Source: Pseudomonas sessilinigenes (GTDB taxonomy: Bacteria; Pseudomonadota; Gammaproteobacteria; Pseudomonadales; Pseudomonadaceae). Taken from it: DNA of 64,000 nt. The stretch covers positions 3,038,001 through 3,102,000 of the forward strand of contig NZ_CP027706.1 of assembly GCF_003850565.1 (NCBI RefSeq), in the 5' to 3' direction. Positions 10,965-18,558 of the stretch are shown here, in pieces (position 1 is the first letter of the stretch; every line of letters starts with the position of its first letter). A program made the translations under genes and the position numbers. Under the pieces are notes generated by a model, which saw only the letters and a list, made by a program, of their open reading frames with translations, ran no database searches and had not been told where the DNA came from.

Positions 10965-12155
10965 ATGCAAGTACTTGATCGCCGTAAGGCCCTGGCCGTA
11001 GCGCCGTTGTTGCGCCTGGCGTTCCGTCCGATGTTCCTCGCCGGCTGCGTCCTCGCGCTGCTGGCGATACCGCTGTGGCTGGCGGCGCTGCAGGGCGTGT
11101 TGGGCAGTTGGCAGCCCGCGGGCGGCTGGCTGGCCTGGCACCGCCACGAGCTGGTATTCGGTTTCGGCCTGGCGATCATCGCCGGGTTCCTGCTCACCGC
11201 GGTGCAGACCTGGACCGGCCAGCCGGGCCTGTCCGGCAAGCCGCTGGCGGGCCTGGCGCTGTTGTGGCTGGCGGCGCGGATGGCCTGGCTGGCGAACCTG
11301 CCCTGGTCGCTGCTGGCGCTGCTGGAGCTGGGTTTTCCATTGCTGGTGGCGCTGGTCATGGCGCGGACCCTGTGGCGGGTACGCCAGCAGCGCAACTATC
11401 CGCTGGTGCTGGTCCTGTTGTTGCTGACGGCGGTGGATGGCCTGGCGGTGTGCGGCCTGGTGCGTGGCGATGAGGGTTGGCAGCGCCAGGCGGTGCTGGC
11501 CGGTATCTGGCTGGTGGCGGCGATCATGGGCCTGATCGGTGGCCGGGTGATTCCGTTCTTCACCCAGCGCGGGCTGGGGCGGGCCGAGGCGGTGGCGCCC
11601 TGGCCCTGGCTGGACTGGCTGTTGCTGGGCGGTTCGGCCCTGGTGGCGCTGCTGTATGCCGCTGGGCTGGCCCTGGCCCCGAGCCCCTGGCTGGGCCTGT
11701 TGTTCGCCTTCCTGGCGCTCGGGCACCTGGTACGCCTGTGGCGCTGGCATGATCGCGGCCTGTGGCAGGTACCGCTGCTGTGGTCGCTGCACCTGGCCTA
11801 TGCCTGGCTGGCGCTGGCCTGCCTGGGCATGGCCCTGTGGCATGGCGGGGTGGCGCTGAACCCGAGCCTGGCGGTGCACTGCCTGACCATCGGCGCCATG
11901 GCCGGGTTGATCCTGGCGATGATCGCGCGGGTCAGTCTCGGGCATACCGGGCGGCCGTTGCAGCCACCGGCGGGGATGACCCAGGCCTTTATCCTGATCA
12001 ACCTGGCGGGTGTCTGCCGGGTGCTGCTGGTGCCCTGGCTGCCCCAGGCCGGGTTGTGGCTGGCGGGCGCGTGCTGGGCCCTGGCCTTCGCCCTGTATGC
12101 CTGGCGCTACGGGCCGATGCTGCTGCAGCCACGGGTCGACGGCCACCCAGGTTAA
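10965..12155 (+). CDS. nnrS: NnrS family heme/copper membrane protein (NO stress)
   Basis: The product is 396 aa from the ATG giving MQVLDRRKALAVAP, with TAAGGAG just upstream; longer in-frame starts would cover the promoter. It is polytopic, about 12 hydrophobic segments. Family features include LLRLAFRPMFLAG at the start, WHRHELVFGFGLAIIAGFLLTAVQTWTG, GGRVIPFFTQRGL and the MIARVSLGHTGRPL segment. NnrS proteins protect against NO and nitrosative stress by an unknown mechanism. It is co-oriented with the next small membrane gene and is probably under NorR/sigma-54 control. Confidence 0.93.
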   Translation: MQVLDRRKALAVAPLLRLAFRPMFLAGCVLALLAIPLWLAALQGVLGSWQPAGGWLAWHRHELVFGFGLAIIAGFLLTAVQTWTGQPGLSGKPLAGLALLWLAARMAWLANLPWSLLALLELGFPLLVALVMARTLWRVRQQRNYPLVLVLLLLTAVDGLAVCGLVRGDEGWQRQAVLAGIWLVAAIMGLIGGRVIPFFTQRGLGRAEAVAPWPWLDWLLLGGSALVALLYAAGLALAPSPWLGLLFAFLALGHLVRLWRWHDRGLWQVPLLWSLHLAYAWLALACLGMALWHGGVALNPSLAVHCLTIGAMAGLILAMIARVSLGHTGRPLQPPAGMTQAFILINLAGVCRVLLVPWLPQAGLWLAGACWALAFALYAWRYGPMLLQPRVDGHPG

Positions 12156-12173
12156 GGTTCAGGAGAGTCCAGG

Positions 12174-12611
12174 ATGTTCTATCCCTATCTGTTGCTGATC
12201 CACCTGTTGGCGGCCATCGCGTTCATCGGCACGCTGTTCTTCGAGCTGCTCATCTGGCCGGCGGTACGCCGCCAGGTGCCGGCCGCGGCCCTGGCCGGGG
12301 TCGACCAGGCGCTGTCGGTGCGCTCGCGCAAGGTCCTGCATGGCGTGGTGGTGTTGCTCTATGGCGCTGGAATCGGCCTGGCCTGGCACCATCGCCTGGC
12401 CCTGGCGCACCCGCTGGGCAGCACCTTCGCCAGCTTGCTGGGGCTGAAGATCGTCCTGGCCCTGAGCATCATTGGCCACTATCTCCTGCTGGCGTTCTGG
12501 CTACTTAGCGGACGCCTGAGCGAGGGCCGGGCGCTGGGCATCCGCCGCAGCATCCTTGGGCACATGGTGTTGATCGTGATCCTGGCCAAGGCCATGTTCT
12601 ATTGGCATTGA
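12174..12611 (+). CDS. Four-helix membrane protein, partner of nnrS (CopD-like)
   Basis: The product is 145 aa with four predicted transmembrane helices and several His residues near helix ends (LLLIHLLAAIAFIG, KVLHGVVVLLYG, IIGHYLLLAFWLL, ILGHMVLIVIL). This pattern is compatible with a b-type heme or copper site, as in CopD/YqhA-like proteins. It starts 18 bases after nnrS with a CAGGAG ribosome-binding site, so it is in the same transcript. The function is not known; co-expression suggests a role in the NO response. Confidence 0.78.
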   Translation: MFYPYLLLIHLLAAIAFIGTLFFELLIWPAVRRQVPAAALAGVDQALSVRSRKVLHGVVVLLYGAGIGLAWHHRLALAHPLGSTFASLLGLKIVLALSIIGHYLLLAFWLLSGRLSEGRALGIRRSILGHMVLIVILAKAMFYWH

Positions 12612-12617
12612 CCGGCG

Positions 12618-12655
12618 CGGACCGGCTCGTTTCCACCAGGGAACGGGCCGGTCCG
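12618..12655. terminator. Hairpin between the convergent nnrS operon and hemerythrin gene
   Basis: The arms CGGACCGGCTCGTT and AACGGGCCGGTCCG pair over 14 bp with one G-T, around a loop of about 10 bases, in the 57-base gap between convergent genes. A strong T-run is absent. It probably acts as a bidirectional terminator or transcript end. Confidence 0.6.
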
Positions 12656-12668
12656 GGAGAGGGGCGGG

Positions 12669-13130
12669 TTATTGCAGGGCCTGGGTGAACAGCACGTCGT
12701 TTTCCAGCTGGATGTGCTCCAGCAGGTCGTCGCGAAACTCCTGCAGGCCGCTGTACAGGGTGCGCCAGGTGTTGCAGGCGGCCTCTGGGGTGGTGATCTG
12801 CCCCGTCAGTTGCATCAACCGTTCCAGGGCTTCGCCGTGCTGGTCGTGCTCCAGGCGCATCACGTGGATCGGCGCGCCGGCCTGGCGGCCCATGCCCCGT
12901 TGCAGCATCGGGAACAGCACCTGTTCCTCCTTGAGCATGTGGCTTTCCAGTTCCTGTTGCATGTCCTGCAAGTGATCGGCCAGGCCTTCGGGGCAGTGGC
13001 TGTCGCCGGCATGCACCTGTTCCACCCGGCGGGCCAGGCGGATCAGTTCCGGCAGTTGCTCGCGGTGGCGGTCGTGAAAACGCGACAGGATGTGCTCGAT
13101 AAGTTCGTTTTGGGACAGTGTCTGGTTCAT
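12669..13130 (-). CDS. Hemerythrin-like di-iron protein (DnrN/RIC-type, short form)
   Basis: The product is 153 aa from the ATG giving MNQTLSQNELIEHIL; a longer frame to 13205 would run across the promoter. Hemerythrin-type ligands appear as HDRHREQLPEL, DHLQDMQQELESHMLKEEQVLFPML, MRLEHDQHGEAL and LLEHIQLENDVLF. This is the C-terminal domain of RIC/YtfE/ScdA/DnrN proteins, which repair nitrosylated iron centres. The usual N-terminal DUF542 domain (ScdA_N, about 60-70 aa) is missing. It is divergent from norR, with a sigma-54 site in front. Confidence 0.85.
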   Translation of the reverse strand: MNQTLSQNELIEHILSRFHDRHREQLPELIRLARRVEQVHAGDSHCPEGLADHLQDMQQELESHMLKEEQVLFPMLQRGMGRQAGAPIHVMRLEHDQHGEALERLMQLTGQITTPEAACNTWRTLYSGLQEFRDDLLEHIQLENDVLFTQALQ

Positions 13131-13168
13131 CAGGGGATTCCTGGGGGGGGTGGGTCTTGCCTGGTGAT

Positions 13169-13184
13169 TGCATCGCCCATGCCA
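13169..13184 (-). promoter_or_regulatory. Sigma-54 promoter of the hemerythrin gene
   Basis: On the minus strand the site reads TGGCATGGGCGATGCA, matching TGGCACG-N4-TTGCA with two mismatches and exact GG-N10-GC spacing. The predicted start is near 13157, 27 bases before the ATG. The nearest NorR-type site begins 40 bp upstream, as at the dnr-side promoter. Confidence 0.75.
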
Positions 13185-13224
13185 GCTTTGATTGCCCGGA
13201 ATCAATGGCCGTTTCCTGGACTAT

Positions 13225-13281
13225 GGTGAAATCCACCGCGATTTCCCTGGGTAGATATGACCATAGAGGGTGAGGACCACC
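13225..13281. promoter_or_regulatory. Three NorR-type sites between the hemerythrin gene and norR
   Basis: GGT-N7-ACC occurs at 13225-13237, 13250-13262 and 13269-13281 (spacings 25 and 19 bp, nearly the same as at 10693-10749). The last site ends one base before the norR ATG and overlaps its ribosome-binding region, so NorR binding could also repress its own synthesis. Confidence 0.75.
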
Positions 13282-14802
13282 ATGTTGCGAGAAAGCCTGG
13301 CCGCCGACCTGATCGTCGAGTTGCCCAATGCCGTGCGGTTGCAACGACTGGTGCAGACCCTGCGCGAATACTTTCGTTGCGGTGCGGTCGGCCTGTTGCG
13401 CCTGGAGGACGACAGCCTGCGGCCGCTGGCCACCGTCGGCCTGGTGCACGAGGCCCTCGGGCGGCGCTTCGTGATTGCCCAGCACCCGCGGCTGGCGGCG
13501 ATCATGGCCTCGCGCGAGCCGACCTGGTTCGAGCCCGACAGCCGCTTGCCGGACCCTTACGACGGCCTGCTCGATACTGCCGTCAGCGAACCCTTGGCCG
13601 TGCACGACTGCATGGGCGTGAGCCTGTACATCGAAGGCCGGATCTGGGGCGCGATCACCCTCGATGCCTTGCAGGCCGGCACCTTTGACGATGACGCCCG
13701 GGACGAGCTCAAGCGCTGCACCTTGCAGATCGAGGCGGCCGTGCGCGTCACCCGCCTGGAGCAGGAGAACCGCAGCCTGCGCTTGTCCCGCAGCGAACCT
13801 GTGGATGTGCGGCGGCCCCTGGAGGAGGGCGAGATCCTCGGCCAGAGCGATGTGTTGCACCAGTTGCTCAACGAACTGGACGTGCTGGCCGACTCCGAGC
13901 TGCCGGTGTTGCTGTTGGGCGAGACCGGGGTCGGCAAGGAGCTGTTCGCCCGGCGCCTGCATCGCCTGTCGCGGCGCAGCCACAAGCCTCTGGTGCAGGT
14001 CAACTGCGCGGCCCTGCCTGAATCCCTGGCCGAGAGCGAGCTGTTCGGCCATGTCAAAGGGGCGTTCTCCGGTGCCACCAGCGATCGCGCCGGGCGCTTC
14101 GACGCGGCCAACGGCGGCACGCTGTTCCTCGACGAAGTGGGCGAGCTGCCCCTGAGCGTCCAGGCCAAGCTGCTGCGTACCTTGCAGAACGGCGAGATCC
14201 AGCGGCTGGGGGCGGACAAGCCGCTGCACGTCAATGTGCGCATCATCGCCGCCACCAACCGACACCTGCCCGACAGCATCCGCGATGGCCTGTTTCGCGC
14301 CGACCTCTATCACCGCTTGTCGGTGTACCCGGTACCGATCCCGCCGCTGCGTGAGCGTGGCCAGGATGTCCTGCTGATCGCCGGGCACTTTCTCGAACTC
14401 AACCGCACCCGCCTGGGCTTGCGCGGGCTGCGCCTGTCGGCGGCGGCCGAGCGGGCGCTGCTGGGCTACCGCTGGCCGGGCAACGTGCGCGAGTTGGAAC
14501 ACGTGATCGGCCGGGCTGCGCTCAAGCAGCTCAGCCGCGACGGCAGCCGCAGCCTGATCATCACCCTGGAGCCCGAGGCCCTGGACCTGGACAGCACCCC
14601 GGCAGCGCCACCGGTGCCCGAGCAGCCGGCGGATCCGGGCTTGCCTTTGACCTCCCTGGGGGATGCGGTGGATGCCTGCCAGCGCCAGTGCATCGTCCAG
14701 GCCTTGCGCCTGAGCGGGGATAACTGGGCCGCTGCGGCGCGGCTGCTGGCGGTGGACCCGAGCAACCTGCACAAGCTGGCCAGGCGCTTGCGGCTCAAGT
14801 AG
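13282..14802 (+). CDS. norR: NorR-type NO-sensing sigma-54 activator
   Basis: The product is 506 aa. An N-terminal GAF domain (about 20-150) keeps the NorR segment LPDPYDGL and TLDAL (Asp128), which belong to the non-heme iron NO sensor. The AAA+ domain has Walker A GETGVGKE (213-220), the sigma-54 contact loop GAFSGA (260-265, usually GAFTGA) and Walker B LFLDE. A Fis-type helix-turn-helix ends the protein (NWAAAARLLAVDPSNLHKLA). It may correspond to NorR or to P. aeruginosa FhpR; no flavohemoglobin or norVW gene is in the window. Its likely targets are the three sigma-54 sites nearby. Confidence 0.92.
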   Translation: MLRESLAADLIVELPNAVRLQRLVQTLREYFRCGAVGLLRLEDDSLRPLATVGLVHEALGRRFVIAQHPRLAAIMASREPTWFEPDSRLPDPYDGLLDTAVSEPLAVHDCMGVSLYIEGRIWGAITLDALQAGTFDDDARDELKRCTLQIEAAVRVTRLEQENRSLRLSRSEPVDVRRPLEEGEILGQSDVLHQLLNELDVLADSELPVLLLGETGVGKELFARRLHRLSRRSHKPLVQVNCAALPESLAESELFGHVKGAFSGATSDRAGRFDAANGGTLFLDEVGELPLSVQAKLLRTLQNGEIQRLGADKPLHVNVRIIAATNRHLPDSIRDGLFRADLYHRLSVYPVPIPPLRERGQDVLLIAGHFLELNRTRLGLRGLRLSAAAERALLGYRWPGNVRELEHVIGRAALKQLSRDGSRSLIITLEPEALDLDSTPAAPPVPEQPADPGLPLTSLGDAVDACQRQCIVQALRLSGDNWAAAARLLAVDPSNLHKLARRLRLK

Positions 14803-14813
14803 CGCCAGCGGCG

Positions 14814-14827
14814 TTGATGGCGGTCAA
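14814..14827 (+). promoter_or_regulatory. Anr/Dnr-type box upstream of pdxH
   Basis: TTGATGGCGGTCAA has one change from TTGAT-N4-ATCAA. The predicted start near 14862 would be preceded by TACAGA at 14848-14853. A further inverted repeat, GTAAGTG (14833-14839) / CACTTAC (14862-14868), lies between the box and pdxH. Confidence 0.6.
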
Positions 14828-14883
14828 GGTGCGTAAGTGGCGCTGCTTACAGACTGCGCAGCACTTACCAGGAGATCACCGCC

Positions 14884-15531
14884 ATGCCGCTGTCCCTTGC
14901 CCAGATGCGCCGTAACTACACCCTAGGTGGCCTGCACGAAGAGCAGGCGCCGGACGATCCGCTGCTGCTGTTCGGCCAGTGGCTGGAGCAGGCGCGGGAA
15001 ACCGAGAGCGCCCCCGTGGAGGCCAACAGCATGCACCTGGCCACCGTGGACAGCCAGGGCCGGCCCCATGGCCGGGTGTTACTGCTCAAGGGGGTGAGCG
15101 CTGAGGGGTTCACCTTCTTCGGCAATTACCAGAGTGCCAAGGGCCTGGAGCTGGCGGCCAACCCCCAGGCCGCCATGACCTTCTTCTGGCCGGCCCTGGA
15201 GCGCCAGGTGCGGATCGAGGGCCCGGTGGTACGCCTGGCGGATGAGCTGTCCGACGCCTATTTCGATTCCCGGCCCCTGGCCAGCCGCCTAGGCGCCTGG
15301 GCCTCGCCCCAGAGCCGGCCGCTGGCCGATCGCGATGAACTGCAGGCGCTGCTGGCCCAGACCATCCGCCGCTTCGTTGAAAAACCCCTGCACCGGCCTG
15401 CGCACTGGGGTGGCTATTGCCTGCAACCCGAGCGCCTGGAGTTCTGGCAAGGGCGGGCCGACCGCCTGCACGACCGTCTCGACTATCGGCGCCAGGGCGG
15501 CCAGTGGCGGCGCCAGCGCCTGGCGCCCTGA
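14884..15531 (+). CDS. pdxH: PdxH, pyridoxamine/pyridoxine 5'-phosphate oxidase
   Basis: The product is 215 aa, the normal length. It shows the FMN-binding split-barrel fold, with [39 protein letters not shown] and the C-terminal [24 protein letters not shown] segment typical of PNPOx. The enzyme oxidises PNP or PMP to pyridoxal phosphate with O2. Its place behind an Anr/Dnr-type box in an anaerobic cluster is unexpected for an O2-using enzyme. It may be a second copy with another electron acceptor or a low-oxygen role; that is inference. Confidence 0.92.
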   Translation: MPLSLAQMRRNYTLGGLHEEQAPDDPLLLFGQWLEQARETESAPVEANSMHLATVDSQGRPHGRVLLLKGVSAEGFTFFGNYQSAKGLELAANPQAAMTFFWPALERQVRIEGPVVRLADELSDAYFDSRPLASRLGAWASPQSRPLADRDELQALLAQTIRRFVEKPLHRPAHWGGYCLQPERLEFWQGRADRLHDRLDYRRQGGQWRRQRLAP

Positions 15532-15542
15532 GCCGCACCCCC

Positions 15543-15563
15543 GGAGGTACCTCCAAGGAGGGA
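15543..15563. promoter_or_regulatory. Possible NarL-type heptamer cluster upstream of moaB
   Basis: GGAGGTA and TACCTCC share a central TA, and TACCTCC-AA-GGAGGGA makes a near 7-2-7 inverted repeat. It resembles the perfect site in the narX-narK1 gap (23305-23320). It lies 71-91 bases before moaB, too far to be its ribosome-binding site. The match to the NarL heptamer TACYYMT is 6 of 7. Confidence 0.4.
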
Positions 15564-15633
15564 TGGGCCCGCCGGGGCTTTGGGTCCAGGCTTGGGCCCA
15601 AAGCCGATTCCCCAGCTACAGGACACCCAGGCC

Positions 15634-16188
15634 ATGGCCCATTTGTCGCAACGCACTTTTGTACCCTTGAACATCGCTGTGCTGACCATCAGCGATACCC
15701 GCACCTTCGAGACCGACAGCTCCGGACAGACCCTGGTGGACCTGTTGCAGGCCGCCGGCCATGCGCTGGTGGACCGCGAGCTGGTCCGGGACGATATCTA
15801 CCAGATCCGCGCCACGCTCTCGCGCTGGATCGCCGACCCTGCGGTGCAGGTGGTGCTGACCACCGGCGGCACCGGCTTCACTGCCCGGGACAACACGCCC
15901 CAGGCGGTGCTACCGCTACTGGACAAGCACGTGGAAGGTTTCGGCGAAGTGTTCCGCCAGGTCTCCCTGGCGGAGATCGGTATGTCGACCCTGCAATCCC
16001 GCGCCCTGGCCGGGATGAGCAATGGCGTACTGGTGTGCTGCGTACCGGGCTCGCCCGGGGCCTGCCGCACCGCCTGGACGCAGATCCTGCACAACCAGCT
16101 GGACAGCCGCACCGGCCCGTGCAACTTCGCCCCGCATCTGAAGCCGCAACCCGGCGCGGCCATCGCCGCTTGCGAGGTACGACCATGA
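15634..16188 (+). CDS. moaB: MoaB-type molybdopterin adenylyltransferase
   Basis: The product is 184 aa from the ATG giving MAHLSQRTFVPLNIAVLTIS. MoCF-domain motifs are present: TISDTRTFETDSSGQ, VLTTGGTGFTARDNTPQAV and the GMSNGVLVCCVPGSPGA region. It adenylylates molybdopterin as the MogA equivalent, before metal insertion by MoeA. It overlaps moeA by four bases. Moco made here is needed by NarG, which explains its place in this cluster. The P. aeruginosa order moaB1-moeA1-ubiU-ubiV is the same as I recall it. Confidence 0.93.
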   Translation: MAHLSQRTFVPLNIAVLTISDTRTFETDSSGQTLVDLLQAAGHALVDRELVRDDIYQIRATLSRWIADPAVQVVLTTGGTGFTARDNTPQAVLPLLDKHVEGFGEVFRQVSLAEIGMSTLQSRALAGMSNGVLVCCVPGSPGACRTAWTQILHNQLDSRTGPCNFAPHLKPQPGAAIAACEVRP

Positions 16189-17420
16189 GCGTCGGGCCTT
16201 GCGACAGCGGCACGCTGCTGCCGGTGGACCTGGCCATCGGCCATTTGCTCGAACGCGCGCCACGCCCGCCGCAACTGCATTGCCTGGCCCTGGAACAGGC
16301 CCTGGGCCGGGTCATCGGAACCGATGTCCATGCCCCCCGTGCCTTGCCGGGCTGGGACAACAGCGCCATGGACGGCTATGCCTTGCGCGCTGCCGACCTG
16401 CCGGCCGCGGGTGGCTGCCTGGTCCTGGCCGGGCGGGTCGCTGCGGGCCAGGCGGCGACCACGGCGTTGCTGGCGGGGCAAGCGGTGCGGATCTTCACCG
16501 GCGCGCCGCTGCCACCGGGCGCCGATACGGTGGTGCCCCAGGAGCTGTGCCGGGTCGAAGGCCAGCAACTGTGGTTGCCGGCGGTCAGCGTTGGCCAGCA
16601 CGTGCGCAAGGCCGGCGAAGAGGTCCGTGAAGGGCATCTGCTGTTGCCCGCCGGCAAGCGTCTGCGGGCCCAGGAGCTGGGCCTGCTGGCGGCTTGCGGG
16701 GTCAGTTGGGTCGAGGTCTACCGGCCGCTGCGGGTCGGCCTGCTGAGCAGTGGCGACGAGCTGCGCGAACCCGGCCAGCCCCTGGCGCCGGGGCAGATCT
16801 ACAACAGCAACCGCTATTGCCTGTCGGCGCTGCTGCAGGGGTGGGGCGTCGAGGTCCACGACTACGGCGCGATGGCCGATGAACTGCAGGCCAGCAAGCA
16901 GACCCTGCACCTGGCTGCCCAGGAATGCGACCTGTTGCTCAGCTCCGGTGGGGTCTCGGTGGGCGAGGAGGATCACCTCAAGCAGGCGATCCGCGAACTG
17001 GGCCAGGTGGACTTCTGGCGCCTGGCCATCCAGCCGGGCAAGCCCCTGGCCTTTGGCACCGTGGCGGACAAGCCCTGGCTCGGCCTGCCGGGTAATCCGG
17101 CGGCGGCGTTGATCACCGCGCTGGTGGTGTTGCGTCCGTTCCTGCTGCGCAGCCAGGGCCTGCGCGATGTCGTGCCGCAACCGGTGGCGTTGCCGGCCGG
17201 CTTCGACTGGCCGCAAGCCAATCGCCGGCGCCAGTACCTGCGCGCCCGGCTGGTGCCGGGGGATAACGGCCAGTGCCGCGTGCAACTGCATCCCCAGCAG
17301 AGTTCGGCGATGCTCAGCGCCGCCTGCTGGGCCGATGGCCTGGCGCTGGTGGAGTGCCAGCAACAACTGCGCCAGGACGACCCGGTGCAATTCCTCTCGT
17401 TCGCCGAGCTGATGCAGTGA
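16185..17420 (+). CDS. moeA: MoeA, molybdopterin molybdenumtransferase
   Basis: The product is 411 aa with the usual MoeA domain order. Motifs include WDNSAMDGYAL near the N-terminus, RIFTGAPLPPGADTVVPQE, LLSSGDEL, SSGGVSVGEEDHLK, and QPGKPLAFG with LGLPGNPAAA. It inserts molybdate into adenylylated molybdopterin. It starts inside the moaB stop (ATGA), so it is translationally coupled. An Anr/Dnr-type box follows its stop by six bases, so ubiU has its own promoter. Confidence 0.95.
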   Translation: MSVGPCDSGTLLPVDLAIGHLLERAPRPPQLHCLALEQALGRVIGTDVHAPRALPGWDNSAMDGYALRAADLPAAGGCLVLAGRVAAGQAATTALLAGQAVRIFTGAPLPPGADTVVPQELCRVEGQQLWLPAVSVGQHVRKAGEEVREGHLLLPAGKRLRAQELGLLAACGVSWVEVYRPLRVGLLSSGDELREPGQPLAPGQIYNSNRYCLSALLQGWGVEVHDYGAMADELQASKQTLHLAAQECDLLLSSGGVSVGEEDHLKQAIRELGQVDFWRLAIQPGKPLAFGTVADKPWLGLPGNPAAALITALVVLRPFLLRSQGLRDVVPQPVALPAGFDWPQANRRRQYLRARLVPGDNGQCRVQLHPQQSSAMLSAACWADGLALVECQQQLRQDDPVQFLSFAELMQ

Positions 17421-17426
17421 GCGCTC

Positions 17427-17440
17427 TTGATTATCGTCAA
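17427..17440 (+). promoter_or_regulatory. Anr/Dnr-type box of ubiUVT
   Basis: TTGATTATCGTCAA has one deviation from the palindrome. TAGACT at 17462-17467 is correctly placed as a -10 for a start near 17475, about 41.5 bp from the box centre. ubiU begins at 17553. Confidence 0.72.
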
Positions 17441-17552
17441 GGTCCTGGCGGGTGCGCTGGCTAGACTGGCAGCGCTTTTTTTCCAGTGCTCCGGGCCTGC
17501 TGGCGGTCTGCACGAAAGGTGGGTGGAGCAGGTTCTTTGAAGAGGAATGCCC

Positions 17553-18548
17553 ATGCAACTGGTCTGCCCGGCAGGCAACCTGCCTGCCCTCAAGGCCGCG
17601 GTGCGCCAAGGCGCTGACGCGGTCTACGTCGGTTTTCGCGATGACACCAATGCCCGCAGCTTCGCTGGGCTGAACATGGACGACAAGCAGTTCGACGCCG
17701 CCGTCGCCCATATCCGCCAACACCAGCGCCAGCTCTATGTGGCGGTCAACACCTACCCCCAACCCCAGGGCTGGGAGCGCTGGCAACGGGCGGTGGACCG
17801 CGCCGCCGACCATGGCGTGGATGCCTTGATCGCCGCCGATCCCGGGGTCCTGGGCTATGCCACCGAGCGCCATCCGCACCTGAGCCTGCACCTGTCGGTG
17901 CAAGGCTCGGCCACCAACGCCAGTGCCCTGGCGTTCTACTCCCAGCACTACAACATCCGTCGCGCCGTGTTGCCCCGGGTGCTGTCCCTGGCCCAGGTGC
18001 GCCAGGTGGCGGTCAACAGCGCCGTGCCCATCGAGGTGTTCGCCTTCGGCAGCCTGTGCATCATGGCCGAGGGCCGTTGCCACCTGTCGTCCTACATCAC
18101 GGGCGAGTCGCCGAACCTGTGCGGGGTCTGCTCGCCGGCCAAGGCGGTGCGCTGGAGCGAGGATGCCGAGGGCTTGAGCGCCCGCCTGAGCGAAGTGCTG
18201 ATCGACCGCTATGGGCACGACGAGCCGGCCGGCTACCCGACCCTGTGCAAGGGGCGGTTCATGGTCGGCGGCAAGCGCTTCCATGCCCTGGAGGAGCCCA
18301 CTAGCCTCGACACCCTCGACCTGCTGCCGGAGTTGGCGGCGATCGGCGTGCAGGCGGTGAAGATCGAAGGGCGCCAGCGCAGCCCGGCCTATGTCGAGCA
18401 GGTCACCCGGGTCTGGCGCGCGGCGCTGGATGCCCATCGCCTGGCGCCCGAGCGTTTCGCGGTCAAGGACCAGTGGCGGCATGTGCTGGCCGGGCTTTCC
18501 GAAGGCAGCCAGACCACCCTGGGCGCCTACCACCGTTCATGGCAATGA
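17553..18548 (+). CDS. ubiU: UbiU (YhbU), O2-independent ubiquinone hydroxylation protein, U32 family
   Basis: The product is 331 aa, the E. coli length. An ATG six bases upstream is less likely because the ribosome-binding site AGAGGA abuts it. The 4Fe-4S cysteines fall at 169, 176, 193 and 232, the same numbers as in E. coli UbiU. With UbiV it forms an Fe-S complex that hydroxylates the quinone ring without O2 (prephenate is the reported oxygen donor). It leads ubiU-V-T under an Anr/Dnr-type promoter, which fits ubiquinone supply for nitrate respiration. Confidence 0.95.
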   Translation: MQLVCPAGNLPALKAAVRQGADAVYVGFRDDTNARSFAGLNMDDKQFDAAVAHIRQHQRQLYVAVNTYPQPQGWERWQRAVDRAADHGVDALIAADPGVLGYATERHPHLSLHLSVQGSATNASALAFYSQHYNIRRAVLPRVLSLAQVRQVAVNSAVPIEVFAFGSLCIMAEGRCHLSSYITGESPNLCGVCSPAKAVRWSEDAEGLSARLSEVLIDRYGHDEPAGYPTLCKGRFMVGGKRFHALEEPTSLDTLDLLPELAAIGVQAVKIEGRQRSPAYVEQVTRVWRAALDAHRLAPERFAVKDQWRHVLAGLSEGSQTTLGAYHRSWQ

Positions 18549-18558
18549 GGGACTACCG

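Noticed and set aside
13188..13205. TTGATT-GCCCGG-AATCAA as an Anr/Dnr box for the hemerythrin gene
   Set aside because: The half-sites are eight bases apart instead of four, so FNR-type dimers would not fit; the sigma-54/NorR explanation is stronger.
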